This document shows, piece by piece, positions 63,628-64,000 of a stretch of 64,000 bases of DNA. The translations under genes were made by a program, and so were the position numbers. Position 1 is the first letter of the stretch. Each line of letters opens with the position of its first letter. The notes beneath the pieces were generated by a model that did not search any database, was not told the DNA's origin, and was given only the letters and a program-made list of their open reading frames with translations. The stretch spans positions 1,364,001 to 1,428,000 of the forward strand of contig NZ_CP009129.1 in the NCBI RefSeq assembly GCF_000785555.1, read 5' to 3'. This stretch comes from Planococcus sp. PAMC 21323. Lineage in GTDB: Bacteria > Bacillota > Bacilli > Bacillales_A > Planococcaceae.

Positions 63628-64000
63628 ATGAGATTTATTTCTTTGTCCGCATTATTAAGTTTAGTACTATTGTTGTCCGCATGTGGCAGTTCGGCAATAG
63701 ACGATTTTTCGTATAGTGACCAACACGGAGAACCGGTATCATTGGAAGATTTAAAAGGTACGCCTTGGCTAGCTACTTTTGTTTTTACCAATTGTAATAC
63801 GGTTTGTCCGCCAATGACGTTTAATTTGAGTGAAATCCAAGAAGAATTGGAAGCTGAAGGCTTGACTGATTATAAAATTATAGCGTTTAGCGTGGATCCG
63901 GTTGTTGATACACCAGAAACCCTACAAAACTATTTAGCGCAATACTCGGTGCCAGATGAGTCGAAATGGCATCTGTTGACGGGGTATACACAGGAAGAAA
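63628..64000 (+). CDS. SCO1/SenC family lipoprotein, 3' truncated by the window
   Basis: First 124 residues. Signal peptide with lipobox LLSAC (Cys18), then a thioredoxin-fold SCO domain with copper-binding CNTVC (CxxxC) in FTNCNTVCPPMT and the FSVDPVVDTPETL segment; the expected downstream His is beyond the edge. SCO proteins insert copper into cytochrome c oxidase Cu-A. ATG 63628 behind GTGGAGG. Fits with the nearby cytochrome maturation genes. YpmQ-like. Confidence 0.9.
   Translation, partial: MRFISLSALLSLVLLLSACGSSAIDDFSYSDQHGEPVSLEDLKGTPWLATFVFTNCNTVCPPMTFNLSEIQEELEAEGLTDYKIIAFSVDPVVDTPETLQNYLAQYSVPDESKWHLLTGYTQEE

Noticed and set aside
1-64000. tRNA/rRNA genes, CRISPR arrays, prophage or insertion sequences
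   Set aside because: None recognised: no repeat-spacer pattern, no transposase or integrase, and no tRNA-like cloverleaf noticed by eye.

Overview
The window reads as a chromosomal segment of a low-GC Gram-positive of the Planococcaceae (Planococcus/Planomicrobium-like). Gene order follows the Bacillus subtilis yqh-yqi-yqj region (comG, gcvT-gcvPA-gcvPB, yqhL, lipM, aroQ, pepQ, efp, accBC, nusB, folD, xseAB, ispA, dxs, argR, recN, spo0A, bkd operon, brxB, mce/pccB, dinB, rnz, namA, proC). The sporulation genes that B. subtilis keeps inside this order are missing: there is no spoIIIA operon between efp and accB and no spoIVB between recN and spo0A, although spo0A itself is intact. That suggests a non-sporulating lineage; the genus is an inference from gene content and order only.

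Layout. 1-0.7 kb: end of the comG competence operon. 0.7-7.1 kb: aroK, then a tandem glycine riboswitch controlling gcvT-gcvPA-gcvPB, a convergent rhodanese gene and lipM. 7.1-9.9 kb: a B12-dependent ribonucleotide reductase (nrdJ) behind paired NrdR boxes. 10-24.7 kb: housekeeping genes (aroQ, pepQ, efp, accB, accC, asp23-like, nusB, folD, xseAB, ispA, dxs, tlyA, argR, recN, spo0A). 24.7-26.4 kb: a small ORF, glpQ and a DUF2627 gene. 26.4-41.9 kb: branched-chain amino acid catabolism (bkdR, ptb, bcd, buk, lpdV, bkdAA, bkdAB, bkdB) running into methylmalonyl-CoA mutase (mutA, mutB, meaB). 42-46.9 kb: brxB, a YqjA-type membrane protein, a Prli42-like miniprotein, mce, pccB and a PepT-like peptidase. 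47-49.3 kb: dinB and rnz. 49.3-49.65 kb: a probable type I toxin-antitoxin locus under a LexA-type operator. 49.65-53.5 kb: namA, proC with a proline T-box leader, a metallo-beta-lactamase protein and a lipoprotein. 53.5-56.5 kb: argG-argH behind an ArgR box. 56.8-60.3 kb: a heterodimeric ABC exporter. 60.7-64 kb: a cytochrome c maturation group (ccdA, thioredoxin-like gene, ccdC), yneK, a DUF1659-DUF2922-YvrJ cassette, and a truncated SCO-family gene at the right edge.

Functional logic. Valine, isoleucine and leucine are deaminated by Bcd and decarboxylated by the Bkd complex. The acyl-CoA goes to ATP and acid through Ptb/Buk, or, as propionyl-CoA, through PccB, Mce and MutAB to succinyl-CoA. 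No separate biotin-carboxylase subunit for PccB is encoded here; AccB/AccC are the only such proteins in the window. The glycine cleavage genes and LipM (octanoyl transfer onto GcvH) belong to one lipoate-dependent pathway.

Most unusual observations: a LexA-type box over the promoter of a 35-residue membrane peptide that faces a convergent antisense promoter; a BkdR whose sigma-54-contacting GAFTGA loop reads GTILGS, together with three TGCAAT/TTGCA palindromes around its gene and no good -24/-12 promoter; 122-bp-period intergenic palindromes, including a tandem pair inside the bkd operon; and three short genes (31, 35 and 43 codons) that length cut-offs would miss.
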